A stretch of 16,321 nt of DNA from JAGLQQ01 sp043806135 (GCA_043806135.1 JAZDHG010000104.1:1-16321); one strand, 5' to 3'; positions 5,176 through 12,741 are shown, counted from the first letter of the stretch. Notes: generated by a model not told the origin, from the letters alone. Translations and numbers: made by a program.

Positions 5176-6757
5176 CACGTAACTCCGCAACCAGCCTTCG
5201 GTGTGTACGCCGGTCTATTTTAGGGTTTTTCCGGGTTTTATATTGCGCAGCTGCTTTTAAATTTCCTTCTTCATCCTGCCAGCCGACCCTGCTCAAGAAC
5301 TCCTGATATGTACCGTCAAAATACCGCGCCCCGTTTTCTTCAAATACCAGCAATTTTTCCGCAATACGATTCAGAAACAATTCGTTGTGTGTGACCATGA
5401 TCACTGAACCGTCGAATCCCTCGATCGCCTCACATAATGCCTCGCTTGATTCCAGATCCAGATGATTCGTCGGCTCATCAAGCAGCAACAGATGACATGG
5501 CTGCATCAAAATTTTTCCAAGCAGCACCCGGCTTTTTTCTCCTCCGGAAAGTACTGAGACCGGTTTCAGAGCCAGATCCTGGCTGAATAAAAGAGATCCG
5601 CAGATCGTACGGCCGCGCTGCGGCAATCCCGCGGGGTCAGCACTTAGAATTTCCTCAAGCACAGAACGCTGTGCGCTTAATTGTGCGGTATTGCTCTGCG
5701 CATAATAACCCACCGCCAAACGCGGATGCGATTTAATCGCACCTGTTAACGGATTCAACTCTCCGGCAAGCACACGCAGCAGGGTGGACTTACCTTTGCC
5801 GTTTTTGCCGATCACGCACAAACGTTCCCTGCGGCCGACCCGGAAAAAAACATTTTCAAATAACATCGGTCTTTTTCCGTCATAAGAAAAACTTATATTG
5901 TTGGCGTTCATCATCGTGGCGGCACTAAAAGGCGCGGCATTAAATGAGATATTAAATGTCTTGATCTCCTGGAGTTTATCCTTCTGTTCCAGTTTTGCAA
6001 TGCTCTTTAATCGGGATTGCGCCAGTCCTGCCTGCCGCGCTTTGGCGCGGAATTTACTGATAAATACTTCTGTCTGTTTGCGCTTGCGTTCATCACGAAT
6101 GCGGGTTTTTTCGTATATCTGTTCTTCCTGAGCGATCTGCTCATAAAACCGTTCCGTAGTGCCGGACATCTTGCGCATCTGCTTGCGGTGTATGCCCACT
6201 ATATGCGTAGCCACCGCGTCCATAAAACAGCGGTCATGCGTGATCAGCATTAATTCCCCTTTCCACTGGCGCAAAAACCGGATCAGCCAGCGGATAGCCA
6301 CAATATCCAAATAGTTGTTCGGCTCATCAAGCAGCAACAGGTTGGACTGGGAAACAAGAATTTTTGCCAGATTAATGCGCACCTGAAACCCCCCGGAAAA
6401 CTCCTCTGGAGATCTGTGCATATCTGATACAGAAAAACCCAGCCCGTGCAGAACCTTTTCTGCTTTCCAGGAGTCCTCTTGCTCGCTCTCAGGCATCTCC
6501 AGACACGCCTCAGCCAGTACCGTATCACGGGTGAAACAAATATCTTGCTCAAGTGATCCGATGCGGTAGTTTTTAGGAATAACTATCGTTCCGGAGTCCG
6601 GCTGTATGGTTTGGTTGATCAGGCCGAATAAAGTTGTCTTGCCGTGGCCGTTGCGTCCGACCAGGCCGATTTTTTCATTTGCGCCGATAGAAAAACAGCC
6701 CTTTTCAAACAGCTCTTGCCCGCTAAAAGATTTGGATATATCACGTATTTCAATCAT
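5171..6757 (-). CDS. ABC-F family ATPase, truncated by insertion (both ATPase domains present)
   Basis: 528 codons remain. ATPase domain 1 has Walker A G-R-N-G-H-G-K-T-T (34-42), signature F-S-G-G-F (120-124) and Walker B L-L-L-L-D-E-P (140-146). The interdomain linker with basic helices is about 200-265. Domain 2 has Walker A G-K-N-G-K-G-K-S-T (317-325), signature L-S-G-G-E (403-407) and Walker B L-L-L-L-D-E-P (423-429). There are no membrane segments, as expected of ABC-F proteins, which act on ribosomes. The frame ends L-V-A-E-L-R-G at a TAG supplied by the inserted element; the missing coiled-coil tail is at 2417-2704. The ATG at 6755-6757 (M-I-E-I-R-D-I-S) has no Shine-Dalgarno and lies 10 bp from a strong -10. 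Activity without the tail is possible but unproven. Confidence 0.9.
   Translation of the reverse strand: MIEIRDISKSFSGQELFEKGCFSIGANEKIGLVGRNGHGKTTLFGLINQTIQPDSGTIVIPKNYRIGSLEQDICFTRDTVLAEACLEMPESEQEDSWKAEKVLHGLGFSVSDMHRSPEEFSGGFQVRINLAKILVSQSNLLLLDEPNNYLDIVAIRWLIRFLRQWKGELMLITHDRCFMDAVATHIVGIHRKQMRKMSGTTERFYEQIAQEEQIYEKTRIRDERKRKQTEVFISKFRAKARQAGLAQSRLKSIAKLEQKDKLQEIKTFNISFNAAPFSAATMMNANNISFSYDGKRPMLFENVFFRVGRRERLCVIGKNGKGKSTLLRVLAGELNPLTGAIKSHPRLAVGYYAQSNTAQLSAQRSVLEEILSADPAGLPQRGRTICGSLLFSQDLALKPVSVLSGGEKSRVLLGKILMQPCHLLLLDEPTNHLDLESSEALCEAIEGFDGSVIMVTHNELFLNRIAEKLLVFEENGARYFDGTYQEFLSRVGWQDEEGNLKAAAQYKTRKNPKIDRRTHRRLVAELRG
5176..5180. repeat. 5-bp target-site duplication, right copy (CACGT)
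   Basis: This is the second copy of the CACGT found at 2704-2708 and lies within an Arg codon of the ABC-F gene. Confidence 0.75.
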
Positions 6758-6767
6758 AATTTTGCTT

Positions 6768-6796
6768 ATTATACAACCAGAGGGGAAATTGCGCAA
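6768..6796 (-). promoter_or_regulatory. Promoter of the ABC-F gene, giving a nearly leaderless mRNA
   Basis: On the minus strand TTGCGC (6791-6796) and a perfect TATAAT (6768-6773) are 17 bp apart. The ATG follows only 10 bases after the -10 box, so transcription should start within a few bases of the start codon. This agrees with the absence of a ribosome-binding site. Confidence 0.55.
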
Positions 6797-6854
6797 AGGA
6801 AATAGCAGTCATTTTTCAGGTTCTCATTATTGCGGGCAAAAAATATCTGCTTTG

Positions 6855-7472
6855 TCAGCTCTTTTTGTCATCGTTTTTAGCCTTTAAGCTCTCCGGCCCG
6901 ATAATTCCGCCGGAAATTACCATCTTCATGGCCTCTTCAATAGTCCAATGAGGATCTTTAGTTTGCGACTCGCTCAGAATAACTAAAAATCCGGAAGTGG
7001 GGTTGGGCACTGTTGGAATAAAAACCTTAAAAAGGGTTTCTCCGGTCTCTTCGTTTTTAACCTCCCCGGTAACAAATCCGATAACCCAGATATTTGGTTT
7101 GAAATAATCAACCAGGACGGCTTTTTTAAATATCTGTTTCTCGGGAAGCGATAAAGTATTTGATAGTTGTTTGCCGACCTGATAAGTCATTTTTATAAGC
7201 GGAATCCGGCTCGTAATATTCTCCAAAACAGAAAACAATTTTTTACCGATGACATTACTCGTGATCATGCCCGTAAAATATAAAACGGCCAGAAATAAAA
7301 GCAATCCAAGCCCGGGGATGCGGTATCCGATATACTGGTCGATCATCCCCATGACACGACTATCAATAAAAACATAAAGAATCCTTATTATAAAAATAGT
7401 AATCCATATCGGGATCAGTGCCAATAGCCCTTTAATCATATACCGTTTTAAATGATTTAAAAAAATTTTCAT
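6855..7472 (-). CDS. DUF502 family membrane protein
   Basis: 205 aa. Two transmembrane helices lie at about 13-36 (M-I-K-G-L-L-A-L-I-P-I-W-I-T-I-F-I-I-R-I-L-Y) and 50-71 (I-P-G-L-G-L-L-L-F-L-A-V-L-Y-F-T-G). A soluble domain follows with the DUF502 motif F-I-P-T-V-P-N-P-T-S-G-F (about 150-161) and the late G-G-I-I-G-P-E segment. The family is widespread and of unknown function; plant members are called COV proteins. Length is normal. The ATG at 7470-7472 has AGAGGA rather far upstream, inside the end of the 51-aa gene, with which it forms an operon. Confidence 0.85.
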   Translation of the reverse strand: MKIFLNHLKRYMIKGLLALIPIWITIFIIRILYVFIDSRVMGMIDQYIGYRIPGLGLLLFLAVLYFTGMITSNVIGKKLFSVLENITSRIPLIKMTYQVGKQLSNTLSLPEKQIFKKAVLVDYFKPNIWVIGFVTGEVKNEETGETLFKVFIPTVPNPTSGFLVILSESQTKDPHWTIEEAMKMVISGGIIGPESLKAKNDDKKS

Positions 7473-7482
7473 CTTATTTATC

Positions 7483-7638
7483 TTATCCTCTTTTGATTAA
7501 AAAGATCATATAGCGTATATACATCGTGATAAAAACCGCGCCGTTTCGAACAAGGTTTACTCCCAGCACTAATCCGATGAGCCCTCCGGCAATTAAAAGC
7601 ACAAAGCCTGGGGTTAAATAAAATATTGGAAAAATCAT
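7483..7638 (-). CDS. 51-aa membrane protein upstream of the DUF502 gene
   Basis: A frame of 51 codons starts M-I-F-P-I-F-Y-L-T-P-G-F-V-L-L-I-A-G-G-L-I-G-L-V-L-G and ends M-I-F-L-I-K-R-G. It is mostly hydrophobic, with one helix at about 10-30 and perhaps a second at about 34-48. The stop is 10 bp before the DUF502 start, and the DUF502 ribosome-binding site lies in its last codons. It lies between a near-consensus promoter (7687-7715) and the DUF502 gene, which is the main argument that it is translated. Its own ribosome-binding site (GAAGAAG) is weak. Function unknown. Confidence 0.5.
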   Translation of the reverse strand: MIFPIFYLTPGFVLLIAGGLIGLVLGVNLVRNGAVFITMYIRYMIFLIKRG

Positions 7639-7686
7639 ATGCTACTTCTTCATATATTCAAATAGGAGCTTCTGTTTGCAGAAACA

Positions 7687-7715
7687 ATTATACTTCTTAG
7701 CGTAATATATGTAAA
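7687..7715 (-). promoter_or_regulatory. Promoter of the 51-aa / DUF502 operon
   Basis: On the minus strand TTTACA (7710-7715) and a perfect TATAAT (7687-7692) are 17 bp apart. A small inverted repeat, TTCTG and CAGAA at 7670-7674 and 7679-7683, lies at the predicted transcription start. Confidence 0.65.
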
Positions 7716-7848
7716 TAATTAATTTATATAGCCTTGTGAGTCTTTAAGGCACGCTTATTTCCCGTGCTGAGTTAAAAAAAATTGCCAATCAAAAAAAAGA
7801 GAATGAGGGAAAAACCGTTAAGGAAGGATATTAAACGTACGCGCGTTT

Positions 7849-8127
7849 TTATTCTGTCTCATTGCCCCGATCGGCTTTTTTAAAATGGACAAAAAGCCTG
7901 CCCCAGTTCTTACTATCCTTTTCGATGCGGTGGTAGAGTTTTTTAATGTGCTTTTGCTCTAAAAAACGCAGTACTTTTTTCTTAAGCTGTCCGCTGCCCT
8001 TGCCCGGGATGATCTCAACAAGCCTTATGCCTTTGTCCACCGCTTCGTTGATCACGCGGTTGAGTTCTGCGTCAATAGACTTACCCTTATTAAAAATATC
8101 ATGCATATCCAGCTTAAGTTTCGCCAT
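7849..8127 (-). CDS. Smr-domain protein
   Basis: 92 aa, essentially a lone Smr domain. The L-D-M-H-D motif (6-10) stands where the family has L-D-L-H-G. The I-I-P-G-K-G-S-G loop (39-46) corresponds to H-G-x-G-x-G, with Pro replacing the usual His. Smr domains occur at the C-terminus of MutS2 and alone, and many cut RNA or structured DNA. The altered loop and lack of partner domains leave activity uncertain. AGAGGAAAT lies upstream of the ATG at 8125-8127. Confidence 0.8.
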   Translation of the reverse strand: MAKLKLDMHDIFNKGKSIDAELNRVINEAVDKGIRLVEIIPGKGSGQLKKKVLRFLEQKHIKKLYHRIEKDSKNWGRLFVHFKKADRGNETE

Positions 8128-8227
8128 AAAACATATTTCCTCTTATTTTATTTACGCTTTATCCGTGAATACCTTTGCCGAAATCCGCCTTTTGGTTTTT
8201 GGGGGATATCTTGTTTCTTGATATTTT

Positions 8228-8273
8228 ACCAAAATAAAAAGCCCTCTGCATCAAAAAATTTGACAAGAGGGCT
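8228..8273 (-). terminator. Intrinsic terminator of mscL
   Basis: On the minus strand AGCCCTCT (8266-8273) pairs with AGAGGGCT (8240-8247), an 8-bp perfect stem. The loop carries a nested TCAAA/TTTGA pairing, and TTTTTATTTT follows the stem. It lies 32 bp past the mscL stop. Confidence 0.85.
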
Positions 8274-8305
8274 AAAAATACTGCTTGGCCATGAAGTAAA
8301 TATCG

Positions 8306-8647
8306 TCAGAGTTTACTTTTTTCTGCCGGCGATATTTTTTTCAGATTATTGATTCCTTTTACGACCAGGAATATGGAAAACGCAACGATGAGAAAATTTA
8401 CTAAGTTATTTATGAACAAACCGTAACTTAATGCTACTTCCGGATTCTCTCCAACTGCTGCTTTAAGCACTACCTTCAAATTGCTGAAATCCGTGCCTCC
8501 AAGCAATAGCCCTATAGGCGGCATTATTATATCGTTCACTAATGAATTAATGATTTTACCAAACGCAGCGCCTACGATAATGCCTACTGCCATATCTACG
8601 GCATTGCCTTTTACGGCAAATTCCTTAAATTCTTTGATCATCGGCAT
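8306..8647 (-). CDS. mscL: Large-conductance mechanosensitive channel MscL (short C-terminus)
   Basis: 113 aa. The family N-terminus I-K-E-F-K-E-F-A-V-K-G-N-A-V-D-M-A-V-G is followed by the pore-lining first helix (V-G-I-I-V-G-A-A-F-G-K-I-I-N-S-L-V) and I-M-P-P-I-G-L-L-L-G-G. After the periplasmic loop comes the second helix (F-L-I-V-A-F-S-I-F-L-V-V-K). It opens under membrane tension to release solutes during hypo-osmotic shock. The E. coli protein has about 136 residues; this one ends soon after TM2 and lacks the cytoplasmic helix bundle. I chose the ATG at 8645-8647 because AAAGGAGG lies five bases before it; an upstream GTG overlaps that site. Confidence 0.95.
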   Translation of the reverse strand: MPMIKEFKEFAVKGNAVDMAVGIIVGAAFGKIINSLVNDIIMPPIGLLLGGTDFSNLKVVLKAAVGENPEVALSYGLFINNLVNFLIVAFSIFLVVKGINNLKKISPAEKSKL

Positions 8648-8680
8648 CCGCACCTCCTTTTTATTTACAAATGAAGCTCA

Positions 8681-8838
8681 CCCGGGCTCCCTTTGAAATT
8701 TCGCAGAAATTTTGAGGACTTAGTCCCGGGAATGCTTTACATTCCACGGGGAAAGCCCGGGGTTTCTGAGCGGAATCCCGCAGAGTTGCTTTCATCCCCA
8801 GCTTAAAAGCTGGGGTTTTCAAAGCATGCGGGATAAAT
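8681..8838. repeat. Dense run of hairpins between two genes (possible IS200/IS605-type remnant)
   Basis: This stretch holds at least five consecutive stem-loops and no convincing gene. CCCGGG occurs at 8681-8686 and 8725-8730. AAATTTC and GAAATTT flank GCA at 8696-8712. GGACT and AGTCC are at 8716-8726. GGAATG and CATTCC are at 8729-8745, and CGGG and CCCG at 8747-8759. The last is compound: ATCCCGCA (8775-8782) with TGCGGGAT (8827-8834), TGCTTT with AAAGCA, and CCCCAGCTT with AAGCTGGGG (8796-8815). It may be a palindromic repeat, a right-end or guide-RNA-like scrap of an IS605 element, or a combined terminator and leader. The region from 8839 to 8950 holds nothing I can name. Confidence 0.5.
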
Positions 8839-8950
8839 AGTACTACGAAACAAAACCCTACGCAAGTGTTTACTCTCATAGGGCTATGCTATTATACTTA
8901 TTTAAACTGACCTTACCAAGGCTGCTGTCCAAATGCGATTTTCGCTGCTC

Positions 8951-9580
8951 TTATTTTCCCAGCGCATTCCAAATAGCATCATTTAATTTTACTAATTCTT
9001 CGTTCGCGAATTGTTTTTTTAATAAATTTAGTTCAAGCACCAGGTTATCCTTTGCGGTAACTAATACCGTGACGTTCTGTGTTTCTTGCTCCCCGGTTTT
9101 CACTTCTTTGCGGCTGATAAAAGCGTTTCCTCCAGCCAATAATGGAAGCGTCTTGTAATCAAACGAAAGGATATAGTCCTTATATTCAACATCCTTAAGC
9201 GCCATCACCTCTTTTTCCGCTTCCACAAAATCCATAGCGTTCTTTTTATCCGCTAGACGCATGAATATAACAAGCGCCTGGGCTTGCGTATCAGCATTAT
9301 CGGTAGCTATTATCACGACAACATCCGTCATAGTTTTTAATATATCGTCTATGCGTTGCGCAGGAAGCAAGCTAAACCCGGTACGCAATTCCTTCTCTGT
9401 TATAAACATCGACGTTATCGAATCATCGGAAAACTCGGAAATATTTTTTAAGCTTTCACTGATTTCTTCTTTATCAAAATATCCGGCATCCAAAGTTCTG
9501 CCTGCTGTATCTTCCTGTGCATACACCAACCCATTAAAACTTAAAACAATAAAAAATAAAAACATAAGTATTTTTTTCAT
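8951..9580 (-). CDS. Exported protein of unknown function
   Basis: 209 aa. A clear signal peptide (MKKILMFLFFIVLSFNGLVYA, residues 1-21) ends in V-Y-A before Q-E-D, a plausible signal peptidase I site, so the mature protein should be periplasmic or secreted. The rest is soluble, mixed alpha/beta, with acidic segments (D-K-E-E-I-S-E-S-L-K) and a strand-like D-V-V-V-I-I-A-T-D-N-A-D. There are no cysteines and I recognise no domain. GGGAG lies before the ATG at 9578-9580. It is divergent from the GH26-like gene across a 201-bp gap. Confidence 0.72.
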   Translation of the reverse strand: MKKILMFLFFIVLSFNGLVYAQEDTAGRTLDAGYFDKEEISESLKNISEFSDDSITSMFITEKELRTGFSLLPAQRIDDILKTMTDVVVIIATDNADTQAQALVIFMRLADKKNAMDFVEAEKEVMALKDVEYKDYILSFDYKTLPLLAGGNAFISRKEVKTGEQETQNVTVLVTAKDNLVLELNLLKKQFANEELVKLNDAIWNALGK

Positions 9581-9704
9581 ATTATTCTCCCAAACATTAT
9601 TATTCGTTCTATTGACATAAATCTTTTCTCCGCAATATTTTATCTTATCGGGGGTTTAAAGTCAAAATCTTATTACACCTGCCGTCATCGCCAAACGGAT
9701 TATC

Positions 9705-9734
9705 TTGACTTTATATCAGCAAAAGATTTAAAAT
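9705..9734 (+). promoter_or_regulatory. Promoter of the GH26-like gene
   Basis: TTGACT (9705-9710) and TAAAAT (9729-9734) are 18 bp apart, five of six matches each. Transcription would start about 40 nt before the ATG at 9782. A second possible pair, TTGACA at 9612-9617 and TATTTT at 9636-9641 (18 bp), lies farther upstream. Confidence 0.5.
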
Positions 9735-9781
9735 TTTAATATAGGTGGTGTTTACTTATTTAAAACAAAAAGGATATTACA

Positions 9782-10726
9782 ATGAGAACAGCACGGTGCG
9801 AAATCGGCGCTTTTATCGGCAATCCTAATGAGCGCCCGCCGAACGCGGAGGAAATCCGCGGATTTGAGCAGTTAACCGGCAGGCATCTTAATTCCGTCTT
9901 GTTTTTCTGGGCCTGGGGTGATGGAAATTTTCCCGCGGCTGAGCTAAAAGATGTTCGCTTTCACGACGGATATGACACCGGTATCAGCCTGCACATTACC
10001 TGGGAGCCGTGGCAGAGAGCAGGGGCCTACGACAGCTCATTTAGCCTTTTCAGTATTATCAACAGAAAACACGATGCTTACATTTCACAGTTTGCCCGCG
10101 ATTGCCGGCAATGGGGAGATAATGTGCGCCTGCGGTTTGCGCATGAAATGATCCACTTCAATAATCCGGATGTCCCCGGATGGTATCCCTGGCAGGACCG
10201 GCCGGATGAATATGTCAAGGCCTGGAACCACATACGCAGTATTTTTAAAAATGAGCATGCCGATAACGTGGAATTTGTCTGGGCCCCGCTGAACTATCCT
10301 GTCTGGTTCGATATTCTGAAAAATTATTACCCAGGTCAAGAAAATGTGGATTGGCTGGGTATAGACGGCTACAATTGGGGCGAGGACGGAAAGCCGGAAT
10401 GGCCGTACGATCAAAATTTCAATGATTTGTTTTATCCGATGTATCATGCCTTCGCGGACCATCCGGAAGTTTTTGGAGACAAAAAAATAATGCTTTCTGA
10501 AATCGCCACGCCTAAAGATAACCGATTCGGGGGTAATAAATCCGCCTGGATCATGAATATGTTTGCGTGTCTTAAAAACGAATATTCAAAAGTGGAAGCA
10601 TTTTACTGGTTTAACGCATATAAAGAAAAAGACTGGAGAGTAAATTCCTCTGAACTAAGCCTTGCGGCCTTTAAGGACTGTGTCCGCGATCCTTATTTTA
10701 CTTCTCATGCTGTTGTGACCCCCTGA
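9782..10726 (+). CDS. GH26-like glycoside hydrolase (mannanase-type fold)
   Basis: 314 aa, one (beta/alpha)8-type domain. The R-L-R-F-A-H-E-M segment places a probable acid/base at E122, followed by the W-Y-P-W aromatic platform (134-137). I-M-L-S-E-I-A-T gives the likely nucleophile E240. W-L-G-I-D-G-Y-N-W-G (191-200) is another family-typical strand. GH26 enzymes cut beta-mannans and related polysaccharides, but the substrate cannot be read from sequence. No signal peptide is visible, and AAAGGA eight bases before the ATG supports this start, so the protein is predicted cytoplasmic. It is the only clear plus-strand gene here and has its own promoter. Family membership likely, exact activity open. 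Confidence 0.8.
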   Translation: MRTARCEIGAFIGNPNERPPNAEEIRGFEQLTGRHLNSVLFFWAWGDGNFPAAELKDVRFHDGYDTGISLHITWEPWQRAGAYDSSFSLFSIINRKHDAYISQFARDCRQWGDNVRLRFAHEMIHFNNPDVPGWYPWQDRPDEYVKAWNHIRSIFKNEHADNVEFVWAPLNYPVWFDILKNYYPGQENVDWLGIDGYNWGEDGKPEWPYDQNFNDLFYPMYHAFADHPEVFGDKKIMLSEIATPKDNRFGGNKSAWIMNMFACLKNEYSKVEAFYWFNAYKEKDWRVNSSELSLAAFKDCVRDPYFTSHAVVTP

Positions 10727-10776
10727 ATGGCACTTCTATTATTTCTCCTATACCCCATGGAGGAAAGAACTTAAGT

Positions 10777-12741
10777 TTACTCAAATCTCAACGCTTCTAT
10801 CGGATTAAGCTGCGCAGCCTTTTTTGCGGGCCATAGACCAAATCCGATGCCTACGGTAATTGAAAACGTTGTTGATAAAACAATACTAAAAAGTGAAACC
10901 TTAGTAGCCCACCCGAAAACAGCAGTCATAATGAAAGCGGCTCCTGCTCCCAACAAAATTCCGATTACGCCGCCGCTAAAAGTCATGACGACAGCTTCTA
11001 TTAAAAATTGAGCCATTATGTCCTCACGGCGTGCCCCTATAGCCTTGCGTAATCCTATTTCACGCGTTCGTTCCGTCACAGAAACTAACATGATATTCAT
11101 AATGCCAATCCCCCCGACTAAGAGAGATATTGCGGCTATGCATCCTAAAAGCAGACTCATTGTTTGGGTCGTACTGCTCAACATTTCCTGGATCTCACTC
11201 ATGTCGCGGATTTCAAATGAATCTTCGTCTTTATATAATTTGTGTTTCTTCATAATAACATTCTTGATCTGGTCCTGTGCTTCGTCTATTAAAGCCACGT
11301 CAATCACCTCGGCATAAATCTGGTCAATATAATCTTTGCCAAGAACTCTATACATCGCTGTCGTTAGAGGCATATAGACAATATCATCCTGGTCACGCCA
11401 GCCGCCTGATCCTTTTTCCGGCGCGATACCGATCACTTTAAAATTAATACGATTTATTTTGACCTCTTTGCCGATAGGATTTCGATCTCCAAAAATTTTG
11501 TTTGCAACGGTAATTCCGATAATAGCAACTTTATCTCGTCTGCTGATTTCTTCTTTTGTGAACCATCTGCCGATCTCCGGGATAGTCGCTCTCATTTGAC
11601 CATAATCATAGCCTACCCCTTCAATGCTCGTATTCCAATTCTGATTTTCATAAACGATCTGAGCATTGCCGCGGCAGCTGCCGCTTGCTTTTTTGATATA
11701 AGCGGACAGCCTTTTTATCATATCCACATCTTCAAAAGTAAACCTTGTAACCGTTCCCGCCCCGCTTGATGCACCATGCACTTGGGAATGTCCCCCTTGG
11801 ATAGAAAGAAGGTTTGAACCCAATGATTTGAGACGCTGCTCCATAGATGATTTAGCGCCCTCACCTAAAGCCATCATGGCGATCACCGCGCCCACTCCGA
11901 AAAGGATACCTAAAATCGAAAGAAATGAACGAACCTTATTGGAAAAAATAGCTTGAAACGATTGGGTACAATGCTGCATAAATTCCATTTTGCCAAAGGA
12001 GGAATGTTTTTGTGATACAATATCTTCAATCAATAAATTATTGATTTTGCCGGAAGGTTTTAAATTATTTTTGTTTTTATAGACATCCGTTTGGATTTTT
12101 CCGTCACGCATCGTTACAATTCTTTTCGCCTGATGTGCAACTTCCTGCTCATGGGTCACCATAATAATACTTTTACCTTCATCGTTGAGCTTCTTCAGAA
12201 TATTCATAATTTCTTTTTCGCTTTTTGTGTCTAAATTCCCGGTCGGTTCATCGGCAAAGATTATCATGGGCTCATTGACCAATGCCCTGGCTATAGCGAC
12301 CCGTTGCTGCTCCCCTCCGGAGAGTTCATTGGGCCTATGTTTTTGGCGCTCTGCCAACCCCACGGCTTTTAATTTTTCATATGCTTTCTCCCGGATATTC
12401 TTTTCACCGGCATAAATAAGAGGCAATTCTGTATTTTCAATTGCACTTACACGTCTTAAGAGATGAAACTGTTGAAAAACAAAACCAGCCAGGCGGTTTC
12501 TAAGGGTAGCAAGCTCCGTATCGTTTAAAAGGGAAATTTCCGTATTGAATATCTTATACGAACCATTATCCGGTCTGTCCAAAAATCCGAGTACGTGCAA
12601 CAAAGTAGATTTTCCAGAGCCCGATGGCCCCATAATTGCGACAAATTCACCCGCTTTTATGGAAAGACTGACGCCTTGAAGTGCATATACCGGCACTTTA
12701 TCAGTATGGTAGGTTTTGGAAATATTATTTATTTCTATCAT
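10777..12741 (-). CDS. macB: MacB-type ABC exporter, fused ATPase and permease
   Basis: 654 aa, close to E. coli MacB (648). The N-terminal ATPase has Walker A G-P-S-G-S-G-K-S (38-45), a Q-loop (G-F-V-F-Q-Q), signature L-S-G-G-E-Q-Q-R (140-147), Walker B F-A-D-E-P (162-166) and the switch His197. The permease has a TM helix at about 270-292, a large periplasmic MacB domain, and three more helices near 530-555, 575-600 and 615-638. It ends N-P-I-E-A-L-R-F-E as family members do. MacB drives substrates from the periplasm through TolC as a mechanotransmission pump, exporting macrolides, lipopeptides or toxins. The ATG lies 17 bp inside the end of macA, without a good Shine-Dalgarno, which implies translational coupling. 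Confidence 0.93.
   Translation of the reverse strand: MIEINNISKTYHTDKVPVYALQGVSLSIKAGEFVAIMGPSGSGKSTLLHVLGFLDRPDNGSYKIFNTEISLLNDTELATLRNRLAGFVFQQFHLLRRVSAIENTELPLIYAGEKNIREKAYEKLKAVGLAERQKHRPNELSGGEQQRVAIARALVNEPMIIFADEPTGNLDTKSEKEIMNILKKLNDEGKSIIMVTHEQEVAHQAKRIVTMRDGKIQTDVYKNKNNLKPSGKINNLLIEDIVSQKHSSFGKMEFMQHCTQSFQAIFSNKVRSFLSILGILFGVGAVIAMMALGEGAKSSMEQRLKSLGSNLLSIQGGHSQVHGASSGAGTVTRFTFEDVDMIKRLSAYIKKASGSCRGNAQIVYENQNWNTSIEGVGYDYGQMRATIPEIGRWFTKEEISRRDKVAIIGITVANKIFGDRNPIGKEVKINRINFKVIGIAPEKGSGGWRDQDDIVYMPLTTAMYRVLGKDYIDQIYAEVIDVALIDEAQDQIKNVIMKKHKLYKDEDSFEIRDMSEIQEMLSSTTQTMSLLLGCIAAISLLVGGIGIMNIMLVSVTERTREIGLRKAIGARREDIMAQFLIEAVVMTFSGGVIGILLGAGAAFIMTAVFGWATKVSLFSIVLSTTFSITVGIGFGLWPAKKAAQLNPIEALRFE

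Noticed and set aside
7738..7775. Inverted repeat GCACG / CGTGC near an A-run downstream of the Smr gene
   Set aside because: The stem is only 5 bp and the T-run is on the wrong side for the minus-strand transcript; not convincing as a terminator.
8661..8879. 72-codon minus-strand frame across the hairpin region upstream of mscL
   Set aside because: It runs through overlapping palindromes, has no ribosome-binding site and no recognisable domain. It is better explained as a by-product of the structured repeat.
10085..10462. Minus-strand frame of 125 codons opposite the GH26-like gene
   Set aside because: Antisense shadow of a gene with clear catalytic motifs; nothing supports translation.
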